From Candidatus Bathyarchaeia archaeon (GTDB lineage: Archaea > Thermoproteota > Bathyarchaeia > Bathyarchaeales > DTEX01), in assembly GCA_038882715.1 (NCBI GenBank), contig JAVZNR010000013.1, positions 1 to 34,609 of the forward strand: 34,609 bases of DNA. The letters are read 5' to 3'. The notes under the pieces are model-generated. The model worked only from the letters and a program-made list of their open reading frames with translations, searched no databases and had not been told where the DNA came from. Below, piece by piece: positions 6,747 through 14,657 of the stretch (the first letter of the stretch is position 1; every line of letters begins with the position of its first letter). The position numbers and the translations under genes are program-made.

Positions 6747-9128
6747 ATGAGGCAGATCTACATTAAAAGAGACGTGCCTTTTGATCTGTATGAAGTTAAC
6801 CTGCTTGACGCTAGCGATGAAGATCTAGTGAAGATAAGTGATGAGATGGGTTTAGCTTTGAACCTGGAGGAGATGCAAGCCATAAAAACCTACTTTATGA
6901 AGAAACTTAGAAACCCAACTGATGTTGAGCTGCAGGCTATTGGGCAGACTTGGAGCGAACACTGTTTCCATAAAACCTTTAAGGGCTTAGTTATTCTTCC
7001 AGATGGGAGAAAAATTGACTCATTATTTAAAACATTTATAGCGAGAGTTACACGCGAGCTAAACAAGCCATGGTGTATATCGGTCTTTGAGGATAATGCC
7101 GGAATAATCCATTTCGAGGGCGACTATGGGATAGCGGTTAAAGTTGAAACCCATAATCACCCGTCAGCTATAGAACCATTTGGCGGCGCAGCAACCGGCG
7201 TTGGGGGAGTAATACGCGATATTCTCGGAGTTTGGGCTGATCCAATAGCGTGCACAGATGTCTTAGGTTTCGGCCCACTAGACTACGATTACGCTAAGAT
7301 CCCGCCCGGGATAAAACATCCGAAATATATTTTTAGGGGCGTTATCGCGGGAATAGGGCATTATGGAAATAACATGGGTATACCGACAGTTAACGGAGCC
7401 ATATATTTTGATGAGAGCTATGTGGGGAACGTAGTCGTATATTGTGGTTGTGTTGGCATACTGCCCATAAGCAGATATATTAAGAGGGCTAGGGCTGGAG
7501 ATCATCTAGTTTTAGCCGGCGGCAGGACGGGTCGCGATGGAATACATGGCGTAACGTTCGCGTCACTAGAGTTAACTGAGAAGTCCGAGGAGACTGCTAG
7601 ACCCGCTGTCCAGATAGCCAACCCGATAGAGGAGGAGAAGCTCAAGAGGGCAATAATATCTGTTAGGGATCTTGGTTTAGCATCTTCAATAACTGATTTA
7701 GGTGGAGGTGGTCTATCAAGCGCGATTGGCGAAACAGCGCATAAGTTTAACTGCGGCGCATATGTTGAACTTGATAAAGTCCCACTTAAGTATCCAAATA
7801 TTGCGCCGTGGGAGATTTATATATCAGAGTCTCAAGAACGCATGCTCCTAACTGTCCCAGAAGAGAATTTAGACAGAGTCCTAGAAATTTTCCGCGATGA
7901 AGATGTTGAAGCAACATCATTAGGCAAGCTAACAGACGACAGGGTCTTAAAGATATTTTATAAGGGTTTTAATGTCGCAGACATTGACATACCATTTTTA
8001 TTTAGTCCGCCTAGATCATGCAAGACAGCCATGTTTGTTAAGCCTAGACTTAAGGAGCCAGTCTTTGAGGAGCCAAAGGATTTAACAGATCCCCTTTTAA
8101 AGATACTCTCTTCACCGGGCGTCGCTAGTAAAGAATCCGTTGTAAGAACATATGATCATGAAGTTAAGGGGAACACTGTCCTAAAACCATTTTGTGGAAA
8201 GAATAATGGTCCGAGCGACGCAGCTGTCATAAAACCCTTAGATAATTCATGGAAGGGTGTTGTGATATCGTGTGGCATGAACCCACAGTATGGTAAAATC
8301 GACGCTTACTGGATGGCTGCTTCGGCTATTGATGAAGCCATAAGGAATAATGTGGCTGTTGGCGGCAGAAGGATAGCGTTACTTGACAATTTTGTTTGGG
8401 GTAACCCTGAGAAGCCCGATAGAATGGGGTCGCTTGTCAGGGCTTGTATGGCCTGCTATAAATTCGCTAGAGGCTTTAAAACACCGTTTATTTCTGGAAA
8501 AGATAGCCTATATAACGAGTCGCCGCTCGGCCCGGTTACGCCAACTCTTCTAATAACAGCTGTAGGGATTATACCCGACGTTAGGAGAATTGTTTCTATG
8601 GATTTAAAGGAGCCGGGGGATTTGCTCTATATCGTTGGGCGCACTTATGCTGAGCTCGGCGGGTCAGAATATTATAGGCTTCTAGGCTTTCTTGGAAAAA
8701 CGGTTCCGAAAGTCAGGCTTAGGGAGGCTGAGCGAAACATGAAAGCGATAATTAGGGCTATTGATGGAGGATATGTAAGGGCGTGCCACGACTTATCCGA
8801 AGGAGGATTAGCGGTAGCTGCAGCCGAGATGGCTCTTGCTGGCGGACTAGGCTTAGAAATATGGTTGGAGAATGTTCCAAGGGCAAATGAGGTTTATAGA
8901 AGCGACTATATACTGTTCTCGGAGTCAAATAGCCGCTTCCTAGTGGAGGTCCCGGAGAAATATAGAGATAAGTTTGAGACAGCGGTTAGAGGGGCGGTTT
9001 ACGAGCCGATAGGTCGGGTTAAAAGCGATAAATCATTCGTTATCTACGGATTCAACGGGAGACGCATTATAGAGGCGGATATAGATTCCCTAATAAACGC
9101 TTGGAAGAACCCTTTGGTTAGAGGCTGA
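6747..9128 (+). CDS. purL: Phosphoribosylformylglycinamidine synthase subunit PurL (small type)
   Basis: Catalytic subunit of FGAM synthase: ATP-dependent conversion of formylglycinamide ribonucleotide to its amidine using ammonia from PurQ. The 793-residue small form lacks the glutaminase and N-terminal PurS-like domains, which are encoded by the flanking genes. The duplicated AIR-synthase-like fold is visible. The first half has QTWSEHCFHKTF, KVETHNHPSAIEPFGGAATG and DLGGGGLSSAIGE. The second half has GKNNGPSDAAVI, ISGKDSLYNE and CHDLSEGGLAVAAAEMA. Spacing of 4 nt from purS and 6 nt to purQ shows one operon. I see no missing motif. Confidence 0.97.
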   Translation: MRQIYIKRDVPFDLYEVNLLDASDEDLVKISDEMGLALNLEEMQAIKTYFMKKLRNPTDVELQAIGQTWSEHCFHKTFKGLVILPDGRKIDSLFKTFIARVTRELNKPWCISVFEDNAGIIHFEGDYGIAVKVETHNHPSAIEPFGGAATGVGGVIRDILGVWADPIACTDVLGFGPLDYDYAKIPPGIKHPKYIFRGVIAGIGHYGNNMGIPTVNGAIYFDESYVGNVVVYCGCVGILPISRYIKRARAGDHLVLAGGRTGRDGIHGVTFASLELTEKSEETARPAVQIANPIEEEKLKRAIISVRDLGLASSITDLGGGGLSSAIGETAHKFNCGAYVELDKVPLKYPNIAPWEIYISESQERMLLTVPEENLDRVLEIFRDEDVEATSLGKLTDDRVLKIFYKGFNVADIDIPFLFSPPRSCKTAMFVKPRLKEPVFEEPKDLTDPLLKILSSPGVASKESVVRTYDHEVKGNTVLKPFCGKNNGPSDAAVIKPLDNSWKGVVISCGMNPQYGKIDAYWMAASAIDEAIRNNVAVGGRRIALLDNFVWGNPEKPDRMGSLVRACMACYKFARGFKTPFISGKDSLYNESPLGPVTPTLLITAVGIIPDVRRIVSMDLKEPGDLLYIVGRTYAELGGSEYYRLLGFLGKTVPKVRLREAERNMKAIIRAIDGGYVRACHDLSEGGLAVAAAEMALAGGLGLEIWLENVPRANEVYRSDYILFSESNSRFLVEVPEKYRDKFETAVRGAVYEPIGRVKSDKSFVIYGFNGRRIIEADIDSLINAWKNPLVRG

Positions 9129-9134
9129 TTCTTC

Positions 9135-9944
9135 ATGAAGATTAGGGATATAAGGGTCTGCATAGTTAGGGTTGGTGGAACAAACTGTGATGCTGAGACT
9201 AAAAGGGCATTTGAGGATCTTGGAGCTAAAGCGTCAATACACCACCTGAATGAAGTGTCTAGGAAGAGGAATCTATTAGACTACCATATACTAGTGTTTC
9301 CGGGAGGATTCTCATATGGTGATTATGTCAGGGCTGGAGCCATACTGGCTAAAACCGTGATGTCTAGGATTGGTAAAGAGATAAAATCCTTTATGGATGA
9401 AGGTAGACCGATACTTGGGATATGTAATGGTTTCCAAATTCTGGTTGAGGCCGGCTTGCTTCCGGGGTTAAATGGGATAAGCGCTTATCCGGAGGCCGCC
9501 TTAGCAACAAATATTCCGATAGGTTACAGATGCATGTGGGTTTATCTAAAGCATGAAGGTAACGGTAACTGCGCTTCAACATGGCTTATGCCTAAAAAGC
9601 GTATCCTCCGTATGCCAGTTGCCCACGCTGAGGGAAGATTCATCCTACCTGACGAGAAAATGCTAAATAGGCTCTTAGATAATGGGCAGATAATCCTAAG
9701 ATACTGTGATGAGAATGGGGAATATGCTGAAGGGCGTTTCCCAGACAATCCGAACGGTTCGCTTTTCGATATAGCTGGCATATGTAACCCAGACGGCACA
9801 GTGTTTGGTTTAATGCCACATCCAGAGAGAGCATATTACGGCTGGCAGCTACCAGACTGGACTAGAATGGGGAAGCCGCCAAAGTACGGGGATGGTAAAC
9901 TAATATTTGAATCTCTAGTGAAATATGTTGCAAAGAAGTTTTAA
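9135..9944 (+). CDS. purQ: Phosphoribosylformylglycinamidine synthase subunit PurQ (glutaminase)
   Basis: Class I glutamine amidotransferase subunit that hydrolyses glutamine and channels ammonia to PurL. The catalytic Cys is in ILGICNGFQIL and the His/Glu pair in GLMPHPERAYYG, completing the triad. The N-terminus, ICIVRVGGTNCDAET-like (here VCIVRVGGTNCDAE), binds within the PurLSQ complex. The oxyanion segment FPGGFSYGDYVRAG is present. At 269 residues it is slightly longer than bacterial PurQ, as in other archaea. It is the last gene of purSLQ; the next start is over 100 nt downstream. Confidence 0.96.
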   Translation: MKIRDIRVCIVRVGGTNCDAETKRAFEDLGAKASIHHLNEVSRKRNLLDYHILVFPGGFSYGDYVRAGAILAKTVMSRIGKEIKSFMDEGRPILGICNGFQILVEAGLLPGLNGISAYPEAALATNIPIGYRCMWVYLKHEGNGNCASTWLMPKKRILRMPVAHAEGRFILPDEKMLNRLLDNGQIILRYCDENGEYAEGRFPDNPNGSLFDIAGICNPDGTVFGLMPHPERAYYGWQLPDWTRMGKPPKYGDGKLIFESLVKYVAKKF

Positions 9945-10051
9945 GAAGCGAACGACCCTTAAAATCAATGCAGCTGAAAACGAATAAGATTTTTAGAGGC
10001 AAATTTAATACAACGCATTATTCAACTCAGAGAGCTTGAGGTGATAAGAGA

Positions 10052-11101
10052 ATGAATGAAAAAACCGAAAACTTGGAGGTCAAAGCTGTGTTAGTTGGGG
10101 TTGGGGCAATAGGCTGCGAAATAGGTAGGCTTCTATTAAGAAAAAAAGGCGTAAAAATAGTCGGAGCCGTGGACGCCGCGCCAAATAAAGCTGGCAGAGA
10201 TTTGGGTGAGGTTATGGGGCTCAATGAAAAGCTTGGGATAACGGTTCTTAAAGATATCAGTGAATTAAACGTTAAAGCGGACATAGCTATACATGCAACT
10301 GTGTACGCTTTAGGTAAGGCTTATCCGCAGATAATTGAACTAGTTAAGCGGGGTCTTAACGTCATATCGACGTGTGAGGAATTATCTTATCCATTCATTG
10401 TGAGCGAAGAGCTTTCAAAGAACATTGATGATTTAGCTAGAAAGCATGGCGTTACGGTGCTCGGAACTGGAATAAACCCTGGCTTCTTAATGGACACTCT
10501 TGTAATATTGCTGACAACGGTATGTCAAGATATTAAACGCATATATGTGGAAAGAGTTATGGATGCCGCCAAGCGCAGATTGCCTTTTCAGATTAAAATC
10601 GGGGCAGGTTTAAGCGTTGAAGAGTTCAAGGAGAAGATTTCCAGAGGCGATATAACCGGGCACGTTGGTCTAAAGCAGTCCATCGCGATGATAGCTGATG
10701 CTTTAGGCTTAAGACTAGAGAGGATAGAGGAAGAACCCATAGTGCCAATAGTGGCGGAAAGCGAGGTGAAAAGCGATTTCATAACCGTGAAGCCGAGCTC
10801 AGTAGCGGGTTTACTCCAACGGGCCCATGGAGTTATTAACGGTGAACAAATGATAACTTTATCCTTTAAGGCTTATATTGGAGCAGACGAAGAATATGAT
10901 TCAATAATTATCGATGGCGTACCCTCAGTTAATGAGAAGATATCTCCATGCGTTCATGGAGACAAAGGTACAGCGGCCGTAATCGTGAACATGATACCCA
11001 GAGTTATTAATGCGCCTCCCGGACTGAAGACCATGAAAGACCTTCAAGTCCCATCAGCTATTCTAGGGGACATGAGAGCGTTTATAATGGGAAAACGTTA
11101 A
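10052..11101 (+). CDS. 2,4-diaminopentanoate dehydrogenase-like / DapB-fold oxidoreductase
   Basis: NAD(P)-dependent oxidoreductase with a dihydrodipicolinate-reductase-like Rossmann domain. The nucleotide motif is VGVGAIGCEIGRLLLRK near residue 15. GTGINPGFLMDTL and a later GHVGLKQSIAMIADALG are typical of the 2,4-diaminopentanoate dehydrogenase (Ord) group that acts in ornithine fermentation. The 349-residue length fits that group better than lysine-pathway DapB, which is about 250. The acetamidase/formamidase gene follows after 12 nt, so the two are co-transcribed and likely share an amino-acid or amine breakdown route. Substrate is not proven; the family contains many uncharacterised archaeal members. 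Confidence 0.78.
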   Translation: MNEKTENLEVKAVLVGVGAIGCEIGRLLLRKKGVKIVGAVDAAPNKAGRDLGEVMGLNEKLGITVLKDISELNVKADIAIHATVYALGKAYPQIIELVKRGLNVISTCEELSYPFIVSEELSKNIDDLARKHGVTVLGTGINPGFLMDTLVILLTTVCQDIKRIYVERVMDAAKRRLPFQIKIGAGLSVEEFKEKISRGDITGHVGLKQSIAMIADALGLRLERIEEEPIVPIVAESEVKSDFITVKPSSVAGLLQRAHGVINGEQMITLSFKAYIGADEEYDSIIIDGVPSVNEKISPCVHGDKGTAAVIVNMIPRVINAPPGLKTMKDLQVPSAILGDMRAFIMGKR

Positions 11102-11113
11102 GGTTACTGTTGA

Positions 11114-12055
11114 GTGGTGGCACCGTTGAAAAGAATCAGTTTTAAAGATATTGGTTTAAGGTATACTTTAAGCCCATATGAAAAACCAGTAAGCTACGTG
11201 AAACCCGGTGAAACAATAGTTATTGAAGTTGAAGATGCTTCATCGGGACAGATTAGGAAAGAAAGCGATTTAAGGGATAGAGGCAAGGTTCCCTTTGGAA
11301 ACCCTCTAGTTGGACCAATATATGTTGAGGGGGCCAAACCGGGCGGGTCAATTATTGTATCAATAAGGGAGATTAAGCCGACAATAGGACAGGGAGCGAT
11401 ATATTCTTCAGAGTTCAATGAGAGATATCTCACAGAGATTCCCATACTAAGGTTTATGGGAACCGCTTTTCCACGTAAAACAAAAATATGTAAGATCGTG
11501 GGCAACATGATCTTATTCAACAGCCTGAAGCTTCCCTATAAGCCCATGGTTGGCACAATAGGAACGGCGCCACACCCACAGGTTGATAGCATCTCTTCAA
11601 GCATGCTTCCCGGAAGGCATGGTGGAAACATGGATCTGCCAGATGTTTGCCCTGATAGCAGAGTGAGCCTGCCAGTATTTCACGAGGGCGCCTTACTCTA
11701 CGTAGGGGACGCGCATGCGATACAGGGTGATGGCGAAATATTTGGCACAGCGGTTGAAATGCCTGCTGAAATAACTTTAGAAATCGGGGTTTCAGAGGAA
11801 AGCATAAGCTGGCCGAGGATAGAGAATGAAAAAGAGGTCATGTGCGTTGCTACTACAAGCGCTGGGAGGAGCCTCGAGGATGCTATAAAAATAGCCTTTT
11901 TGGAGCTGGTCACTTGGATGGAAGAGAAGTATGGTATAAGTAGACTCGAAGGGTTAATGCTATGTTCCTTAGTTGGAAGGATTAGTGTTGGAAACCTGTG
12001 GACCGTTGCGGCGAAGATTGAGAAGAAGTATTTGGAGTTAAGCGCTAGCAAATGA
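11114..12055 (+). CDS. Acetamidase/formamidase family amidohydrolase
   Basis: Hydrolase family that splits short amides such as formamide or acetamide into ammonia and the acid. The 313 residues show GTAPHP near 155, GRHGGNMDLPD, VFHEGALLYVGDAHAIQGDGE and GTAVEMP, the acidic and His motifs that bind the active-site metal in this β-sandwich family. The start used is GTG at 11114, within GTTGAGTGG; the TTG at 11126 is an alternative. It forms a pair with the preceding diaminopentanoate-dehydrogenase-like gene. I infer that the pair removes nitrogen from a fermented amino-acid intermediate; the real substrate is unknown. Confidence 0.88.
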   Translation: MVAPLKRISFKDIGLRYTLSPYEKPVSYVKPGETIVIEVEDASSGQIRKESDLRDRGKVPFGNPLVGPIYVEGAKPGGSIIVSIREIKPTIGQGAIYSSEFNERYLTEIPILRFMGTAFPRKTKICKIVGNMILFNSLKLPYKPMVGTIGTAPHPQVDSISSSMLPGRHGGNMDLPDVCPDSRVSLPVFHEGALLYVGDAHAIQGDGEIFGTAVEMPAEITLEIGVSEESISWPRIENEKEVMCVATTSAGRSLEDAIKIAFLELVTWMEEKYGISRLEGLMLCSLVGRISVGNLWTVAAKIEKKYLELSASK

Positions 12056-12139
12056 TCCTAGACAAAAATATTCACGCGAGATGTTCGGCAACATTAACTG
12101 CTCCGCCTTTTAATTAATTTATCGAGAGGAGCTAAAATA

Positions 12140-13258
12140 TTGACGCATTTAGTAGACTTATTTGAGAGAAAAAAGAAGATTAAAGCGGATCTAGAAGATA
12201 AATTAAGCTCCGACTCTAGGAGGATTGCCAGCGAGGATTCTCATTCAAAGAGGATGCCTAGGCCTTGCGGCATGACTATACATACTGGTGTTGGCTGCAG
12301 CTATCTATGCGCTTATTGTTACATATATGATATGGGTTTTTCAGCCATACCTAAACCATATCCTTTAGAGCCTGAAGAGATCGCTTACGCTCTCTCATTG
12401 AATCCATATATAATTCCTGAGAAGACTCTGGCCGCATATGGCTCGGTAACTGAGCCTTTTCTACCTGAAACAGCCAGCAGGGCAATAGAATATATGAGGG
12501 AGATTTGGAGATGGCTGAAAATGCCCGCTCAATTATCAACAAAATCTTTTTTAACGGATGAAATTATCTCTGGCATTTCAGCCAGCGACCCGAACACTAA
12601 TGTGCTCATAACCATCATTACGTTTTCTAATAGGAGGTTAGAGCCAAAGGCTCCAGATCCATTAAGAAGAATTGAAGGAGCCGAGAGAGCTTTAAAGAGG
12701 GGTTTAAAGGTATCATTATTTATTAGACCAATAATTCCCGGAGTAACTGATAAAGAAGCTGATAAAATACTTACTTTTGCCGCTAACAAAGGTATAAAAT
12801 CGGTTGTTCTGGGGTCTCTAAGAGCTACTGAAAGGATCATTAGAAGACTTGAGAGAAGCGGGGTTAGAAGGGAGGAGATCGAGAAAAGGTTAGTTAAGCC
12901 GTTTAAAGGCAAAGAACAGATTGAAGTGAAATCTTTAGACTTAAAGAACAAAATTAGGGAGGCGGCAGAGAATTTAGGGTTAAAAGTCTTTAGGGCTGCG
13001 TGTGAAGCAAATACCTATTATCATGGACAGTATTGTGCAATGTGTAATTTAGGGCCTTGTAACGCAGATATGAAGCGAGAAGATTTGGAGGAAAGCGCTG
13101 TTAGAGATCTTCTAGAGTATTTAGGTGTATCGTGCTCTAGCGTTGAGGTGGACGACAGGGTCATAAAGATCCAGTTAAAGAAAGCGTGTGTAGACTGGCG
13201 TGCAAAATATCTTATAGGTGTTACGACACATCGGAAAGTAATTTTTAACAAAATATAA
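12140..13258 (+). CDS. Radical SAM protein, SPL/Rv2578c-like
   Basis: Radical SAM enzyme with cluster motif CSYLCAYCYIYD (CxxxCxxC) near residue 55, which binds the [4Fe-4S] cluster that cleaves S-adenosylmethionine. The overall pattern, AYGSVTEPFLPETASRAIEY followed by QLSTKS and LITIITF, matches the spore-photoproduct-lyase-like group (COG1533). The C-terminal part has a further cysteine group (CEANTYYHGQYCAMCNLGPC) that may hold an auxiliary cluster. The start is TTG at 12140, with GAGAGGAG about 8 nt upstream. Length, 372 residues, is slightly above average. It stands alone between the amidase pair and the PhoU/RCK_C gene. Its substrate is unknown; most archaeal members are uncharacterised and are not true photoproduct lyases. 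Confidence 0.85.
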   Translation: MTHLVDLFERKKKIKADLEDKLSSDSRRIASEDSHSKRMPRPCGMTIHTGVGCSYLCAYCYIYDMGFSAIPKPYPLEPEEIAYALSLNPYIIPEKTLAAYGSVTEPFLPETASRAIEYMREIWRWLKMPAQLSTKSFLTDEIISGISASDPNTNVLITIITFSNRRLEPKAPDPLRRIEGAERALKRGLKVSLFIRPIIPGVTDKEADKILTFAANKGIKSVVLGSLRATERIIRRLERSGVRREEIEKRLVKPFKGKEQIEVKSLDLKNKIREAAENLGLKVFRAACEANTYYHGQYCAMCNLGPCNADMKREDLEESAVRDLLEYLGVSCSSVEVDDRVIKIQLKKACVDWRAKYLIGVTTHRKVIFNKI

Positions 13259-13350
13259 TTTTATCTTTTGTCGCTTAAAGATCTGCGTCGAAATGTAGTT
13301 AAATTTATTTAAAAGTCCTAGAAAAATAGTATTTGGGGAGAATTATAAGA

Positions 13351-14589
13351 ATGCGCAAGAAGGAGAGAATAAAGTATCAGCCTGTACCTGTAAGGGAAAT
13401 TCTTCTGGAGATGAAGAATCTCTCTGAGCTAATGATTGATCTAGCCTATTCTGCGGCATTGTTTAACGATCGGGACTTAGCGGAAGATGTCATTGAGCTG
13501 GAAGAGAAGGTTGATACTCTCGCCTTCCTCTTAAACATGGAGATAATGATAGCGGCTAGGGATGCCGAGGATGCAAGAATGCTTTCTGGGGTCGCTAAGG
13601 TTGCTTCGGCTGCAGATAAAATTTCTGATGCCGCTGGTGATATAGCTGCCATAATTTTACAGGAAATTGGCGTCCACCCGATTATAACTGAGATCTTTGA
13701 GAAAGTTGGAGAGAGACTGTCGAGAATAAAGGTTCCATCAGATTCACCAATCATAGGTAATAGACTGATTGATTTGGATCCAGCTTCAATGGGAGTAGAT
13801 GTGATAGCTATTCGTAGAAATAAAGACTGGATAATAAATCCCGGGAATTATGAGAAAATAAGGGATGGCGACGTTTTAATTGTGCGGGGTGTCTCCGCAG
13901 GGATAAATGGTCTGAAAGAGAAAATTGGTGAAAAGCTCTTAAAGAGCGAGGAGGCGATGCTTAAGGAGTTAAGGGGTGAAAAATGGTTTAGGGAAATAGT
14001 TGAGCGGTTTGTTGAGCTCAAAGATATCTCTGAGCTGATGATAGCTTTGGCCTACTCAGCGCTCGTGATGAATAGTAGAGATCTGGCGGAAGAAGTGCAT
14101 GCGCTTGAAGAATACGTTGATAAGATGCATACGGACTTTGAATTACTGGTTTTATCAAGCAAACTTGATGAGAGCGACGTCAAGGGGACTCTTGGCCTCA
14201 TAAGGCTTGGTGTTGCCGCAGAGAAGATATCTGACGCGGCGGCCGAGATAGCTGAAGTTATTCTAAGGGAGATTGAGCCGCATCCCATTATTAAGATAGC
14301 TATAAGGGATGCGGAAGAGACAATAGTATATGTTCGAGTTAGCGCGAAGTCGCCGCTAGTGAATAAAATGTTAAAGGAAGCTCGTATACCAGAGGAGACA
14401 GGGATGTGGGTTCTCGCCATAAAGAGGGACAACAAGTGTATAAGGCCGAAACCTGATACGAAGATTGAGGCTGGTGACATCCTAATAGCGTCTGGTTACT
14501 CGAATGGGAAGGAGGATTTGATTAAATTAGCGTCCCCCGAATCTAATCACTTAGATACGGAAATAGGCGTTTGGGAAGAAAACTCATAA
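13351..14589 (+). CDS. Tandem PhoU–RCK_C (TrkA-C) regulatory protein
   Basis: Soluble protein of two fused repeats, each a PhoU-like helical domain followed by a TrkA-C/RCK_C ligand-binding domain. Repeat 1 has KNLSELMIDLAYSAALFNDR and repeat 2 has KDISELMIALAYSALVMNSR, showing internal duplication; AADKISDAAGDIA and AAEKISDAAAEIA also correspond. RCK_C domains bind small ligands such as c-di-AMP or ions in potassium transport regulators, and PhoU-RCK_C fusions often sit next to cation transporters. ATG at 13351 is preferred over TTG at 13333 because GGGGAG lies 10 nt upstream. No membrane segment is present. The membrane pyrophosphatase lies next to it in convergent orientation, and no obvious partner channel is in the window. 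Confidence 0.85.
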   Translation: MRKKERIKYQPVPVREILLEMKNLSELMIDLAYSAALFNDRDLAEDVIELEEKVDTLAFLLNMEIMIAARDAEDARMLSGVAKVASAADKISDAAGDIAAIILQEIGVHPIITEIFEKVGERLSRIKVPSDSPIIGNRLIDLDPASMGVDVIAIRRNKDWIINPGNYEKIRDGDVLIVRGVSAGINGLKEKIGEKLLKSEEAMLKELRGEKWFREIVERFVELKDISELMIALAYSALVMNSRDLAEEVHALEEYVDKMHTDFELLVLSSKLDESDVKGTLGLIRLGVAAEKISDAAAEIAEVILREIEPHPIIKIAIRDAEETIVYVRVSAKSPLVNKMLKEARIPEETGMWVLAIKRDNKCIRPKPDTKIEAGDILIASGYSNGKEDLIKLASPESNHLDTEIGVWEENS

Positions 14590-14657
14590 ACGCATCCCAC
14601 CATATTGCCAGGCGTTTTCCACGTTAAGAAAGTTATCTGAAAATAAGAGCCTAAGGG

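Noticed and set aside
12529-12951. 140-codon minus-strand ORF
   Set aside because: Shadow of the radical SAM gene, Ser/Leu-rich with no domain.
14052-14480. 142-codon minus-strand ORF
   Set aside because: Shadow of the second PhoU-RCK_C unit.
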